A stretch of DNA of 64,000 bases, taken from the NCBI GenBank assembly GCA_036560485.1, contig DATBRC010000054.1, forward strand, positions 186,001 through 250,000, written 5' to 3'. Below, in pieces: positions 7,072 to 15,299 of this stretch (within the stretch, counting starts at the first letter, position 1; each line of letters starts with the position of its first letter). The notes under the pieces are model-generated. The model was given only the letters and a program-made list of their open reading frames with translations, was not told the origin of the DNA and made no database searches. This DNA is from DATBRC01 sp036560485 (GTDB lineage: Bacteria; Pseudomonadota; Gammaproteobacteria; Burkholderiales; Burkholderiaceae_D). Position numbers and translations under genes: made by a program.

Positions 7072-9758
7072 TACCATGTCCCCTTGCGGCACAGCCCGCG
7101 CACATCGCAGAATTGGCAAATCGATTCAATACCGGTGGCAAACAATGGTGCACCGCCTGCTATCGCCTGCATTCCGTCTTTTATTTGTGCATCCAGTGCA
7201 AGCAGCCATGCGTCGTAATCTGGAGCGGCAACGTCGCCGGTTTTACCTCTGGTCAATTCAAGCGCAACATAATGCGCGGCATTTACCTGCCCGTCCGACA
7301 GCAATCCATAAAATGCCAGCTGATGATCTTCTTTTAATTTGATTTTTGCATTCAGCACCGTATGACTTTGTGTCTTGTAGTCGAGTACTGCCCGCTCGCC
7401 ATTGTCATGCACGTCAATGCGATCGACGCGTCCATGCAATGTGATGGTTCCATCAGGCCATGTCAGTGTTCTTTCGAGCCACTGCTCGCCAAACTCGAAG
7501 CGCCAACCTTGTGCCTCACGTTCATTGGCCCAGACCAGATACGCGGGCATCACCTTTTGCCAACGCACGTAATACGCCAATGCTGCAGCGTTTTTTTCCT
7601 GCTCGGCACCCAGAATTTTTTCTGAAATTTCTTTCAACAAGATTTCACGCTGCGTCAGATCTGTTTTCTGATCGCGCAGTGTCTCGTGATAAATCTTCAG
7701 TATTTGATGGAGCCAATCGCCGTAGTCGCGCTTTTCCGGCATGTCGGATAATTCATCCAGTCCGGATAACCCCAACATACGCGTTGCAAAAAATTGATAA
7801 GGGCATGCGACCAGACTGTTGTAACCGCTTGCCGATAACTTGGCAGGTATCAGCTGCGGCGCTGACGGACCCGGCATGCTGGTTGGTGTGGCCGTTAAAC
7901 GTTGCGTTGAAATCTCGACATGATGTTGCGGTAGTTCTGCGCTACCGGAACGCGCCAACGCCAGCTGCAAACGCGCAATCCATGGACTGATCGGATTAGG
8001 TTCGCCATCTTTATGTGCTTGCCAGGAAAGCACCACCTCATCATTTGCACTCAGTACTTCGACAAAATCGCGCAGTTGTTCACAATGAAGCTGTTCGCGC
8101 GTGGCCAATCCCAATTCACGCCGTACTGCATTCGAAAAAAATAAAACTTCGTTCAATTGCGATGGCAAATGATCGGCATCGGCGCCGACCACCAGCACCG
8201 CATCGAAGCTGCGCAAGCGCGCGCCGTTAAGCGGCATCATTACCACACGCTGATCACGACTGGGAGGCACAAATTCCGTCGTTTCCAATTGCATACTAAC
8301 CAGGGAACGCCATTCCGAAAACGAATAGGTGTGCGTCGATGCTTCGCCATCCTGCTGCATTGCGTCCAGCATCTCCAGCACTTGCAAGCCTGCAGCATCG
8401 GTGGCCATGCTGGAGCGCATTTCCAATACTTCCAATGCGCTTGTCGTAACGGTCATCCAATCCGATAAAGTTTTACGTCCGGTGAAACGCTTCGCCTGCT
8501 CGGCAATTTGTGCGATCAGCTGTGCCTGCTTTGGCATGGACGACAATGTATCGACTACCAACTCCCATCCACCCAATACATTGGCACGCCGCAAAGCAAT
8601 CTCGATCGCCATGACTTGCGCAGTTTTATTGGCGTGCGCTGAAAAAAGGTACGGCGACTTGAGGAAATCCAGTAACCCAATCGTTTCTGCACGATTGGTA
8701 ATCACATCGAACCACGCGACAATCACGGCGGCGGCACGTGTCGTTGAAAGCTTCCAGCCGGTTTCATCTGTGACAAAGACTTGTGCACGCTCAAGCAATG
8801 CACGCATGCGGCGCGCGACGACGCGGTCTTGCGAAATGATCGCGACTTGCGATTTGCCGGCCTGCAGCCAATTGAGAATGGTTTGCGCGCCTTGCTGCGC
8901 TTCTTCTTCCATGCTTTTTGCCGCACAGAGTGACAAGCCGTTTGGCGTAACAATTTCCGATGACAATTCCTTCACTTCATCCAGTGCATCTACAACTTCA
9001 GGCCATGCCGATGCATAAACCGCATTCACCGACGACACACGCCAATCGAGCGTGATCGGCAAAACCGATTGGTGCTTGCCATACGCTTGCAGGAAAGCCT
9101 GCTCCATTTCATTCGGCTCCAACGGCGATATCCACACTAGCGGTTCTTCGGCACGTTCTGCCAATTGCATCATTTGCGCATAGCGCTGTGCGATTGCATC
9201 ATTGCCATCGAGTTGGCTCTTCCAGATTGTCCACACCAATTGCGATTCATCGGATAACACATGTTTTGCATTGAGCGGCAATTGCGCCAGAGCGGCTTGC
9301 CAACGCACTTCAGCAGCATCAGGAGCAATCCGTAGTGAAGGCAATTGGCTTTGCGTCAGTTCATCCGATAGCTTCAGGATGGTTTGTGCGAGAGGCAGGA
9401 GATCCGTGTTGCGACGAGCAATAAACAATTTCTTCAGCCACGCATGCTGTCGCAATTCTGCATATAAAGACATCAATCGATCGCTGTCGCTCAATGGCTT
9501 TTTTGATGGCGGCACCAGTGAAAGCCAACCCGATAAAGTGACAATGCGCGGAGGTATGAAAGAGCCATCAATTTGCGCCGCCAACGCCATTTTCAATTGC
9601 TGAATATGGGTAAAGGTTGGCACGACCACTCTGAGGGCTGACATATCCCGCGAAGACTGCTGTGCATCCTTGTCCAATAGCGCGCTCTGCAACAGCGCAC
9701 TTGCGACTTCAGGCCAAAAATTGGCTGAAGATTTTAGCAACAAAGGATTAGACAGCAT
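7071..9758 (-). CDS. AddB-like PD-(D/E)XK nuclease of the end-resection complex
   Basis: 895-residue partner of the AddA-like helicase. The N-terminal two thirds is a degenerate helicase-like scaffold without a Walker A motif. The C-terminal nuclease has the four-cysteine iron-sulfur arrangement of AddB: one cysteine in VACPYQFFA, then CQFCDVRGLC near the end. Between them are the catalytic segments GRVDRIDV and AVLDYKTQ. It is first in the two-gene operon and is translationally coupled to the helicase gene (TAATG). Length and architecture agree with AddB/RexB-like proteins annotated in betaproteobacteria as PD-(D/E)XK nuclease family proteins. Confidence 0.85.
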   Translation of the reverse strand: MLSNPLLLKSSANFWPEVASALLQSALLDKDAQQSSRDMSALRVVVPTFTHIQQLKMALAAQIDGSFIPPRIVTLSGWLSLVPPSKKPLSDSDRLMSLYAELRQHAWLKKLFIARRNTDLLPLAQTILKLSDELTQSQLPSLRIAPDAAEVRWQAALAQLPLNAKHVLSDESQLVWTIWKSQLDGNDAIAQRYAQMMQLAERAEEPLVWISPLEPNEMEQAFLQAYGKHQSVLPITLDWRVSSVNAVYASAWPEVVDALDEVKELSSEIVTPNGLSLCAAKSMEEEAQQGAQTILNWLQAGKSQVAIISQDRVVARRMRALLERAQVFVTDETGWKLSTTRAAAVIVAWFDVITNRAETIGLLDFLKSPYLFSAHANKTAQVMAIEIALRRANVLGGWELVVDTLSSMPKQAQLIAQIAEQAKRFTGRKTLSDWMTVTTSALEVLEMRSSMATDAAGLQVLEMLDAMQQDGEASTHTYSFSEWRSLVSMQLETTEFVPPSRDQRVVMMPLNGARLRSFDAVLVVGADADHLPSQLNEVLFFSNAVRRELGLATREQLHCEQLRDFVEVLSANDEVVLSWQAHKDGEPNPISPWIARLQLALARSGSAELPQHHVEISTQRLTATPTSMPGPSAPQLIPAKLSASGYNSLVACPYQFFATRMLGLSGLDELSDMPEKRDYGDWLHQILKIYHETLRDQKTDLTQREILLKEISEKILGAEQEKNAAALAYYVRWQKVMPAYLVWANEREAQGWRFEFGEQWLERTLTWPDGTITLHGRVDRIDVHDNGERAVLDYKTQSHTVLNAKIKLKEDHQLAFYGLLSDGQVNAAHYVALELTRGKTGDVAAPDYDAWLLALDAQIKDGMQAIAGGAPLFATGIESICQFCDVRGLCRKGTW

Positions 9759-10059
9759 GTGGATTCACGTATGGGGGACTGAAGAGGTACGATTTAGCGA
9801 AATGCTGCGACTTATCATACATTTTATGCGAGCCTGCCAAAATAAAAGCAACAGCCCTACACTTTTTATGAAAATAGGTTATGATTTGCAAAATTCTGCC
9901 AGATTACCTCTTGCGCCCCCTTCAAAAGCCTTGAATTCGCCCGGAACGCCTCCACTTCTTTCTTGCAACTAAGAAGCGTTTGCATAGCCGGAACCTTACA
10001 AGATTAGCAAGATAAATTGTAGGCACTGATCCACTTTTTCTCCTCAACCCGAGGCTACC
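9759..10059. other. Divergent intergenic region between addB-like gene and trxA
   Basis: 301 bp holding the promoters of two divergent transcripts. The trxA Shine-Dalgarno is GAGG at about 10049. Several AT-rich -10-like hexamers occur between 9870 and 10015, but none with a clear -35 partner, so I do not assign a promoter. Confidence 0.45.
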
Positions 10060-10386
10060 ATGAGCGAAAACATTAAGTACATTACCGACGCATCCTTTGA
10101 TACCGATGTATTGAAATCCGACAAACCAGTCCTGGTGGACTTCTGGGCGGAATGGTGCGGCCCTTGTAAAATGATCGCGCCGATCCTGGAAGAAGTTGCC
10201 AAGGAATATGACGGCAAAATTCAGATCGCAAAAATGGATGTGGATTCCAATCAGGCTGTTCCAGCCAAATTTGGCATTCGCGGCATTCCAACATTAATCC
10301 TGTTCAAGAACGGTGTTCCTGCCGCGCAAAAAGTCGGCGCCTTGGCCAAAGGCCAGCTGACATCGTTCATTGACAGCAACATCTAA
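10060..10386 (+). CDS. trxA: Thioredoxin
   Basis: 108-residue cytoplasmic protein-disulfide reductant. The active site WCGPC is at residues 32-36, Asp27 is the buried acid, and the cis-proline lies in GIRGIPTLILF. Length and sequence match classical thioredoxin 1. The start ATG follows a GAGG at normal spacing. It lies upstream of rho in the same direction, as in most proteobacteria. A GC-rich hairpin (about 10396-10422) without a T-run follows, so some transcription may continue into the rho leader. Confidence 0.97.
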   Translation: MSENIKYITDASFDTDVLKSDKPVLVDFWAEWCGPCKMIAPILEEVAKEYDGKIQIAKMDVDSNQAVPAKFGIRGIPTLILFKNGVPAAQKVGALAKGQLTSFIDSNI

Positions 10387-10499
10387 GGCAGGCCGCGGCG
10401 GTGCATACAAGCACCGCCCGCTAACCTTGGTTTTACTCCTTATTTACACCACGCAGTTCCCTCCCCCACCACCTTTGCGCCCATCACGGGACTCACACT

Positions 10500-11762
10500 A
10501 TGCACTTATCTGAACTAAAGGCGTTACACGTCTCCGCACTGTTAGAAATGGCCATTGGCCTCGAAATAGACAACGCAGCTCGTCTGCGAAAACAAGAACT
10601 GATGTTCGCGATCCTCAAGAAACGAGCGAAAGCGGGCGAACAAATTTTCGGCGATGGCGCCCTTGAAGTATTGCCCGACGGCTTTGGCTTTCTGCGCTCG
10701 CCCGATGCCAGCTACATGGCATCCACTGATGACATTTACATTTCTCCATCACAAATCCGCCGATTCAATTTGCACACCGGCGATTCGATCGAAGGCGAAG
10801 TGCGCACCCCAAAAGACGGCGAACGCTACTTTGCGTTAGTCAAAGTTGACAAGGTCAACGGCGAATCGCCGGAAGCGTCCAAGAACAGAATCCTGTTTGA
10901 AAACCTGACGCCGCTGCACCCGAATAAACCGCTGCTGCTCGAACGCGAAATGCGCGGCGAAGAAAACATTACCGGCCGCATCATCGACCTGATTTCGCCG
11001 ATCGGCAAAGGCCAGCGCGGCTTGCTGGTGGCATCACCTAAATCAGGCAAGTCAGTCATGTTGCAGCACATTGCACATGCAATTACGACCAATCATCCTG
11101 AAACGATTTTGATCGTGTTGCTGATCGACGAACGCCCTGAAGAAGTGACCGAAATGCAGCGCTCGGTGCGCGGCGAAGTGGTTGCATCGACGTTTGATGA
11201 ACCTGCAACGCGTCACGTGCAAGTTGCCGAAATGGTTCTGGAAAAAGCCAAACGCCTAGTCGAAATGAAAAAGGACGTCGTGATTCTGCTCGATTCGATC
11301 ACCCGTCTGGCCCGTGCGTACAACACGGTGATCCCGGCTTCCGGCAAAGTGTTGACCGGTGGTGTCGATGCGAACGCGCTGCAACGCCCGAAACGCTTCT
11401 TCGGCGCCGCGCGTAACATCGAAGAAGGCGGCTCGCTGACGATTATCGCCACCGCACTGATCGAAACCGGCAGCCGCATGGACGATGTGATTTACGAAGA
11501 ATTCAAGGGCACCGGCAACATGGAAGTCCATCTCGAGCGCCGTTTGGCCGAAAAACGCGTCTATCCGGCAATCAACCTGAACAAATCCGGCACACGCCGC
11601 GAAGAGTTACTGATCAAGCCGGATCAACTGCAAAAAATCTGGATCTTGCGCAAGCTGATTTACAGCATGGATGAAATCGAGGCGATGGAATTCATTCTCG
11701 ACAAGATGAAATCCACCAAGAACAATGCGGAGTTTTTCGACATGATGAGACGCGGTGGATGA
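10500..11762 (+). CDS. rho: Transcription termination factor Rho
   Basis: 420-residue hexameric RNA-dependent ATPase that terminates untranslated transcripts. The N-terminal MHLSELKALHVSALLEMA helix bundle, the cold-shock-like RNA-binding domain with DGFGFLRSP, Walker A SPKSGKS, LLIDERPEEVTEM and the Q/R-loop region are all present. Length is the family norm. The trxA-rho-rpmE2 order is conserved in betaproteobacteria. A strong intrinsic terminator follows. Confidence 0.98.
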   Translation: MHLSELKALHVSALLEMAIGLEIDNAARLRKQELMFAILKKRAKAGEQIFGDGALEVLPDGFGFLRSPDASYMASTDDIYISPSQIRRFNLHTGDSIEGEVRTPKDGERYFALVKVDKVNGESPEASKNRILFENLTPLHPNKPLLLEREMRGEENITGRIIDLISPIGKGQRGLLVASPKSGKSVMLQHIAHAITTNHPETILIVLLIDERPEEVTEMQRSVRGEVVASTFDEPATRHVQVAEMVLEKAKRLVEMKKDVVILLDSITRLARAYNTVIPASGKVLTGGVDANALQRPKRFFGAARNIEEGGSLTIIATALIETGSRMDDVIYEEFKGTGNMEVHLERRLAEKRVYPAINLNKSGTRREELLIKPDQLQKIWILRKLIYSMDEIEAMEFILDKMKSTKNNAEFFDMMRRGG

Positions 11763-11854
11763 GGATGGGGTTTCGCGAGGCACCGCCTCGCGCCGTCCGA
11801 ATCTGAGCAGCTTGCAAGCTGCGAAGTGGGGCGGCGGTTAAACCATAGGCACCC

Positions 11855-11888
11855 CAAAGGGCGCATGCAACAGGCATCCGCCCTTTTT
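11855..11888 (+). terminator. Intrinsic terminator after rho
   Basis: The hairpin AAAGGGCGCATGC / GCATCCGCCCTTT (one bulge), with the loop AACAG, is followed by five T. It separates rho from rpmE2. Confidence 0.85.
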
Positions 11889-12039
11889 GTTTGCCTGCGG
11901 GAACACTAAAATTGGCGCAAACCCATGATTTCATTGTATAATTCGCGTTCTTTACAACCGGACAAGTGATCGGCAATCGGGTCAAGAAGCAAGGCGACCG
12001 ACGAAGTGGCGATTGGCTACCCAACTATTTGAGGCAATT

Positions 12040-12306
12040 ATGAAAGATGGCATTCACCCGAATTATCGCGAAGTTCTGTTTCACGACCTGTCCTGCGACT
12101 TTAAATTCCTTACCCGTTCCACTGTGCAAACCCGTGAAATGGGCGAATACAAAGGCAAAGAATACCCACTCGTGAAAATTGAAGTTTCGTCCGAATCGCA
12201 TCCGTTTTACACTGGCAAACACAAGATCGTCGATACCGCCGGTCGCGTGGAAAAATTCCGCCAGAAGTTCGGTACACGTGGTTCCAAGACAAAAGTTGCA
12301 GAGTAA
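12040..12306 (+). CDS. rpmE2: 50S ribosomal protein L31 type B
   Basis: 88-residue ribosomal protein of the zinc-independent (C-minus) L31 class: MKDGIHPNYREVLFHDLSC with HPFYTGKHK and no CxxC pair. Such paralogues often replace zinc-binding L31 under zinc limitation, but no Zur box was recognised upstream. The ATG at 12040 is preceded by GAGG and gives the family N terminus; an upstream TTG at 12013 is rejected. Confidence 0.95.
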   Translation: MKDGIHPNYREVLFHDLSCDFKFLTRSTVQTREMGEYKGKEYPLVKIEVSSESHPFYTGKHKIVDTAGRVEKFRQKFGTRGSKTKVAE

Positions 12307-12323
12307 TTCTGTCGCTTCGTACC

Positions 12324-12352
12324 AAAAAGGCAGCTACGGCTGCCTTTTTTAT
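12324..12352 (+). terminator. Intrinsic terminator after rpmE2
   Basis: Stem AAAAAGGCAGC / GCTGCCTTTTT with loop TACG and a T-run, directly after rpmE2. Confidence 0.9.
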
Positions 12353-12533
12353 TGTTGGGCTTTGAATAATTGCTTATGTGTTGCTACAAAGATTAATGCA
12401 TGGTTGAAGTTCCGCATAAACGCAAACAAATTGTTGCTATCAATTCATCCAGGTAGACAACTTATAGCCGCGTCTGAAGCTTTTACGGCACAATAATGCG
12501 ATTACAAAATAAGATTCAACCCCACACTCCTCT

Positions 12534-14249
12534 ATGAAGCCAGTCCGTCTTCCTGCATCCGCCACTAATGCTCTGCCTCGCTGGGGATTGTTCGCGCTTT
12601 GCCTGCTTTATATCTTGCCCGGATTGGTCGGCCGCGATCCCTGGAAAAATGACGATGCTGCCAGTTTCGGCATCATGTGGACGATGGCGCACGGCGGACT
12701 CAATGATTGGCTGTGGCCGCACATCGCCGGACTGCCGATGCCGCAAGAAGGTCCGCTGGCATTCTGGCTCGGCGCAATTTGCATCAAGTTATTCGGCGGC
12801 TTGTTGGGTGATCCCATGGCAGCGCGCATTGCCGCCATTGGCTTCTTTTTGCTTGGCGCACTTTCAGTTTGGTACACGACTTATCTGCTGGGTCGTCGTG
12901 CAGAAGCACAGCCGTTAAAACTGGCTTTTGGCGGGCAGCCTGAAGCCAAAGATTTTGGCCGCACACTTGCCGATGGTGCGTTACTCATTTATCTCGGCTG
13001 CCTTGGCCTGCTGGTCCACAGTCACTCCACCAGTGCCGGTGCGCTGCAGGTTTCTTTGGTGGCCTTGTCGCTGTATTGCGCGGCACGTTTTTTTGAATCC
13101 CGTTCAACCCAATCAGCGATTGGGATCGGGTTAAGCCTCGGTCTTTTGGTATTGACGCGAGGCTGGGTTGTCCCGCTTGGTTTATGGCTAGGCTTGATCG
13201 TATTGATATTGTTGCAGAAAAAAGGGGGCCGCAGTCGCATCGTCCTTCTTCCTTTACCCTTTGCATTATTGATTGCAGGGGCTTGGCTGCTGGCAACCCA
13301 TCTTGTGCATCCATTCAACAGCTCGCCTTTCGATGCGTGGATGGCTTGGAATACCAGGCAATTGAACTTTCCTTCCGTGGAGACGTTCAAATATTTTTTG
13401 AAATACGGAATCTGGTTTGCATGGCCGGCATGGCCGTTTGCAGCATGGGCAGTTTACGCGTGGCGAAAACAACGTAATGCTTTGCATATTGCATTACCGC
13501 TTACGTTCATCATTGCCTTGAGCATATTAGCATTGATCAATCCAAACGCTGAAGAGGGAATTTTATTACCGTTGTTGCCGGCACTTGCGATTCTCGCCGC
13601 ATTCGGGCTCCCCACCATGAAACGTGGCGCCATCAATGCAGTCGATTGGTTCTCGGTAATGACGCTGACATTATGCGCGGGATTCATCTGGCTTGGATGG
13701 ATTGCCAAACAAACGGGCTGGCCGGCTCAGATAGCAAAGAATGCATTCAAGCTTGCACCGGGATTCAAACCGGAATTTAATTGGATTGCTTTTATTGTCG
13801 CTGCATTGGCAAGTGCAAGCTGGATCGTTCTCGTGCAATGGCGGATTTCGCGCCGGCCTTCCGTGTTATGGCGTGCAGTAGTTTTGTCGTCGGGCGGTGT
13901 GATCTTGTGTTGGCTATTGTTGATGACGCTGTGGCTGCCGTGGGGAAATTACATCAAGAGTTATGCAGGTGTAGCACAGCAGATTGCACTTAAATTGCCG
14001 CCGATACGCAGCTGTGTGGATAGTAATGTGGGAGCTGGACAACGTGCATCGTTTGCGTATTTTGGTCACATCCCGTTCGCACAATTTAATGGTGATGCTT
14101 GTGAATTTTATTTATTGCAAGACAGTGTCCACAATAAAGCAGATACCAAACATTTCAGATTGCCTAGCGACCAATGGCAACTATTATGGGAAGGCCGGCG
14201 CCCGTCAGATCGTGATGAGCGCTTCCGGCTTTATCAACGCTTGCATTAA
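12534..14249 (+). CDS. ArnT/PMT-family (GT-C fold) membrane glycosyltransferase
   Basis: 571-residue inner-membrane protein with about a dozen hydrophobic segments and a short periplasmic tail. The first periplasmic loop (GRDPWKNDDAASFGIMW) has the paired-acid signature of polyprenyl-phosphate-sugar dependent transferases such as ArnT and protein O-mannosyltransferases. EGPLAFWLGA and LLILTRGW-like segments follow. It probably transfers a sugar from a lipid carrier to a cell-envelope acceptor; donor and acceptor are unknown. No arn operon genes are nearby, so an aminoarabinose role is not supported by context. The PfkB kinase gene follows 45 bp downstream and may be co-transcribed. Confidence 0.78.
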   Translation: MKPVRLPASATNALPRWGLFALCLLYILPGLVGRDPWKNDDAASFGIMWTMAHGGLNDWLWPHIAGLPMPQEGPLAFWLGAICIKLFGGLLGDPMAARIAAIGFFLLGALSVWYTTYLLGRRAEAQPLKLAFGGQPEAKDFGRTLADGALLIYLGCLGLLVHSHSTSAGALQVSLVALSLYCAARFFESRSTQSAIGIGLSLGLLVLTRGWVVPLGLWLGLIVLILLQKKGGRSRIVLLPLPFALLIAGAWLLATHLVHPFNSSPFDAWMAWNTRQLNFPSVETFKYFLKYGIWFAWPAWPFAAWAVYAWRKQRNALHIALPLTFIIALSILALINPNAEEGILLPLLPALAILAAFGLPTMKRGAINAVDWFSVMTLTLCAGFIWLGWIAKQTGWPAQIAKNAFKLAPGFKPEFNWIAFIVAALASASWIVLVQWRISRRPSVLWRAVVLSSGGVILCWLLLMTLWLPWGNYIKSYAGVAQQIALKLPPIRSCVDSNVGAGQRASFAYFGHIPFAQFNGDACEFYLLQDSVHNKADTKHFRLPSDQWQLLWEGRRPSDRDERFRLYQRLH

Positions 14250-14294
14250 TTGGCATAAATCAACTGGGCCATGCAAAGCAGTGTGGAGCATGGC

Positions 14295-15215
14295 ATGACC
14301 GTTCGCATTATCTGCATCGGCAACACTACGCTCGACAGAGTCTGGCCTGTCCGCGAATTTCCTTCAACCGCAGGAAAATACCGCGCCAGCGATTACCTTG
14401 AATTCGGTGGCGGCATGGCGGCCAATGCGGCCGTGGCTGCTGCGCGTCTTGGCGGCCATGCAGCGTATTGGGGCCGTGCAGGAGACGATGCAGCAGGTCA
14501 TGTGATGAAAGATGAGATGGCGGGATTTGGCGTTGATGTTTCGCATTTCCGGCTTTTTCCTGGAGCCAGATCGTCGATCTCGGCGATCCTGGTTGCCAAT
14601 GACGGTGAGCGCTCCATCATTAATTTTCGCGGCGCAAATTTGCCTGAGAATGCTGCATGGTTGCCTTTGGAACTGGTAAGCGACGCCCAAGCCGTGCTCG
14701 CCGATATCCGTTGGCTGGAAGGCGCCTGTGCTGTTTATTCTGCAGCGCGTTCATTGAATATCCCTACCGTGCTGGACGGTGAAATCGCCAATCGAAGTGC
14801 ATTCACAACCGTATTGCCATTGGTCGATCACGCAATATTTTCCGAATCGGGTTTACGCTCCTTCATCGATGTGCCTGTTTTAGACAACGCACAATATCCG
14901 GATGCTTTGAAGAAAGTGCGTACTTGGGGCTGCAAGGTTGCCGCTGTCACACAAGGTGAACGCGGCATTCTTTGGCTGGATAATGAAGGCTTGCATGAGC
15001 AAGAGTCCTTTCCAGTCGAAGTCGTGGATACGACTGGCGCGGGCGACGTCTTTCACGGTGCTTATACGTTCGCATTGGGAGAGAGGCGAAGCGTGGCAGA
15101 TGCAATGCGATTTGCCAGTGCCGTGGCTGCACTGAAGTGCACGCGGCAAGGTGGGCGAGCCGGCATCCCGACGCGCACTGAAGTCAATGCATTCATGACA
15201 GTTCCTGCTATTTGA
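14295..15215 (+). CDS. PfkB-family carbohydrate kinase
   Basis: 306-residue ribokinase-like sugar kinase. The N terminus is MTVRIICIGNTTLDRVWPV, the substrate-binding GGGMAANAAVAAARLGG motif follows, and the C-terminal signature DTTGAGDVFHGAY carries the catalytic Asp. The ATG at 14295 is preceded by GGAG at good spacing; an earlier in-frame ATG at 14271 overlaps the upstream junction and is less likely. Substrate is not predictable from the sequence. Similar stand-alone kinases (KHK/fructosamine kinase-like) occur in this group of bacteria. Confidence 0.87.
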   Translation: MTVRIICIGNTTLDRVWPVREFPSTAGKYRASDYLEFGGGMAANAAVAAARLGGHAAYWGRAGDDAAGHVMKDEMAGFGVDVSHFRLFPGARSSISAILVANDGERSIINFRGANLPENAAWLPLELVSDAQAVLADIRWLEGACAVYSAARSLNIPTVLDGEIANRSAFTTVLPLVDHAIFSESGLRSFIDVPVLDNAQYPDALKKVRTWGCKVAAVTQGERGILWLDNEGLHEQESFPVEVVDTTGAGDVFHGAYTFALGERRSVADAMRFASAVAALKCTRQGGRAGIPTRTEVNAFMTVPAI

Positions 15216-15253
15216 ACTGTTTCATTTGATTTGATGAATGATTGCAGGTGAAT

Positions 15254-15284
15254 AAAAAAATCCGCACTTGGCGGATTTTTTATT
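15254..15284. terminator. Bidirectional intrinsic terminator
   Basis: A symmetrical hairpin AAAATCCGC-ACTTG-GCGGATTTT, with A-run and T-run on the two sides, serves both the PfkB kinase gene (plus) and the convergent permease gene (minus). Confidence 0.85.
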
Positions 15285-15299
15285 TTTACATTCCTGCAT

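Noticed and set aside
12534..14249. Naming the membrane glycosyltransferase arnT.
   Set aside because: The fold matches the family, but no lipid A aminoarabinose genes are nearby and the substrate is unknown.
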